From an uncultured Gemmiger sp. (GTDB taxonomy: Bacteria; Bacillota; Clostridia; Oscillospirales; Ruminococcaceae): 5,427 nt of DNA. Below the pieces are notes generated by a model. That model made no database searches and had not been told where the DNA came from. It saw nothing but the letters and a program-made list of their open reading frames with translations. Positions 5,192-5,427 of this stretch are shown piece by piece. The DNA is taken from the NCBI GenBank assembly GCA_959018215.1, contig CAUEKL010000162.1, positions 1 to 5,427 of the forward strand, read 5' to 3'. Position numbers and translations under genes: made by a program. Every line of letters begins with the position of its first letter. The stretch's first letter is position 1.

Positions 5192-5427
5192 ATGGATTAC
5201 AATGCCGCCGCTCTTGCCATGCACAAGGCTCATCGTGGCAAACTGACCGTCAACAGCCTGGTGGAAGTGCGGGACAAGGACGCCCTGTCCACCGCCTACA
5301 CCCCCGGCGTGGCCGAACCCTGCCGCAAAATCAAGGAAAACCCCGATGATGTTTATACCTACACCCTCAAGGGCCGCACGGTGGCGGTGGTCACGAATGG
5401 CACCGCCGTGCTGGGTCTGGGCAACAT
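5192..5427 (+). CDS. Malic enzyme (NAD(P)-dependent malate dehydrogenase, decarboxylating), N-terminal part
   Basis: The first 78 codons are present; the gene runs off the right edge. The family catalyses oxidative decarboxylation of malate to pyruvate and CO2 with NAD(P)+ and Mn2+ or Mg2+, in the cytoplasm. Diagnostic features are the N-terminal A-L-x-M-H-x-x-H-R-G-K-L (7-18), the block A35-Y-T-P-G-V-A-E-P-C44 with the catalytic Tyr36, and V64-A-V-V-T-N-G-T-A-V-L-G-L-G77. This pattern is that of the short bacterial malic enzymes (about 390-410 aa). Cofactor preference cannot be told because the Rossmann domain is outside the window. Start ATG 5192 is supported by AGGAAG (5179-5184) seven bases upstream and homology from the first residues. 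It follows the CDF gene by 55 nt on the same strand and may share its transcript. Confidence 0.95.
   Translation, partial: MDYNAAALAMHKAHRGKLTVNSLVEVRDKDALSTAYTPGVAEPCRKIKENPDDVYTYTLKGRTVAVVTNGTAVLGLGN

Noticed and set aside
3898..5193. 431-codon open frame on the minus strand opposite the CDF gene
   Set aside because: Same shadow effect, with a Gly/His/Gln-rich translation, while the plus strand shows a full CDF protein.

Overview
The window is chromosomal DNA from a GC-rich Firmicute. The base composition, AGGAG-type ribosome binding sites, TATAAT-type promoters, a DUF896 protein and the style of the trigger-factor-like lipoprotein and Mn-type CDF transporter suggest a gut clostridium of the Oscillospiraceae/Ruminococcaceae (Faecalibacterium, Subdoligranulum or Gemmiger type). 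The taxonomic placement is inference from protein character, not from a search. No mobile element, CRISPR array, rRNA or tRNA is visible.

Layout. (1) Positions 1-306, minus strand: N-terminal part of an exported lipoprotein, running off the left edge. (2) Positions 307-457: a divergent intergenic region with one promoter facing each way and a small hairpin in the rightward leader. (3) Positions 458-2312, plus strand: a two-gene unit of a small DUF896 protein overlapping by 14 nt a large polytopic membrane protein with GT-C-glycosyltransferase-like architecture. (4) Positions 2313-2485: a hairpin terminator, an extended -10 promoter and a leader with a 7-bp hairpin. (5) Positions 2486-3778: purA, adenylosuccinate synthetase, followed by a rho-independent terminator. 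(6) Positions 3925-5136: a cation diffusion facilitator with manganese-type metal-site residues and an apparently doubled C-terminal domain. (7) From position 5192: the first 78 codons of a malic enzyme, cut by the right edge.

The genes do not form one obvious pathway. purA (AMP synthesis), the metal exporter and malic enzyme (malate to pyruvate, a Mn2+/Mg2+-dependent reaction) are housekeeping functions; a Mn link between the last two is only speculation. The left half (lipoprotein, DUF896, membrane protein) concerns the cell envelope and is the least characterised part. I do not see a clear novel multi-gene system. The observations most worth a second look are unusual residues in the PurA substrate pockets, the uncharacterised membrane protein coupled to DUF896, and the duplicated C-terminal domain of the CDF protein. 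For all four complete genes the reading frame is open end to end with no frameshift; for three of them the longest possible ORF starts upstream of the start I consider real.
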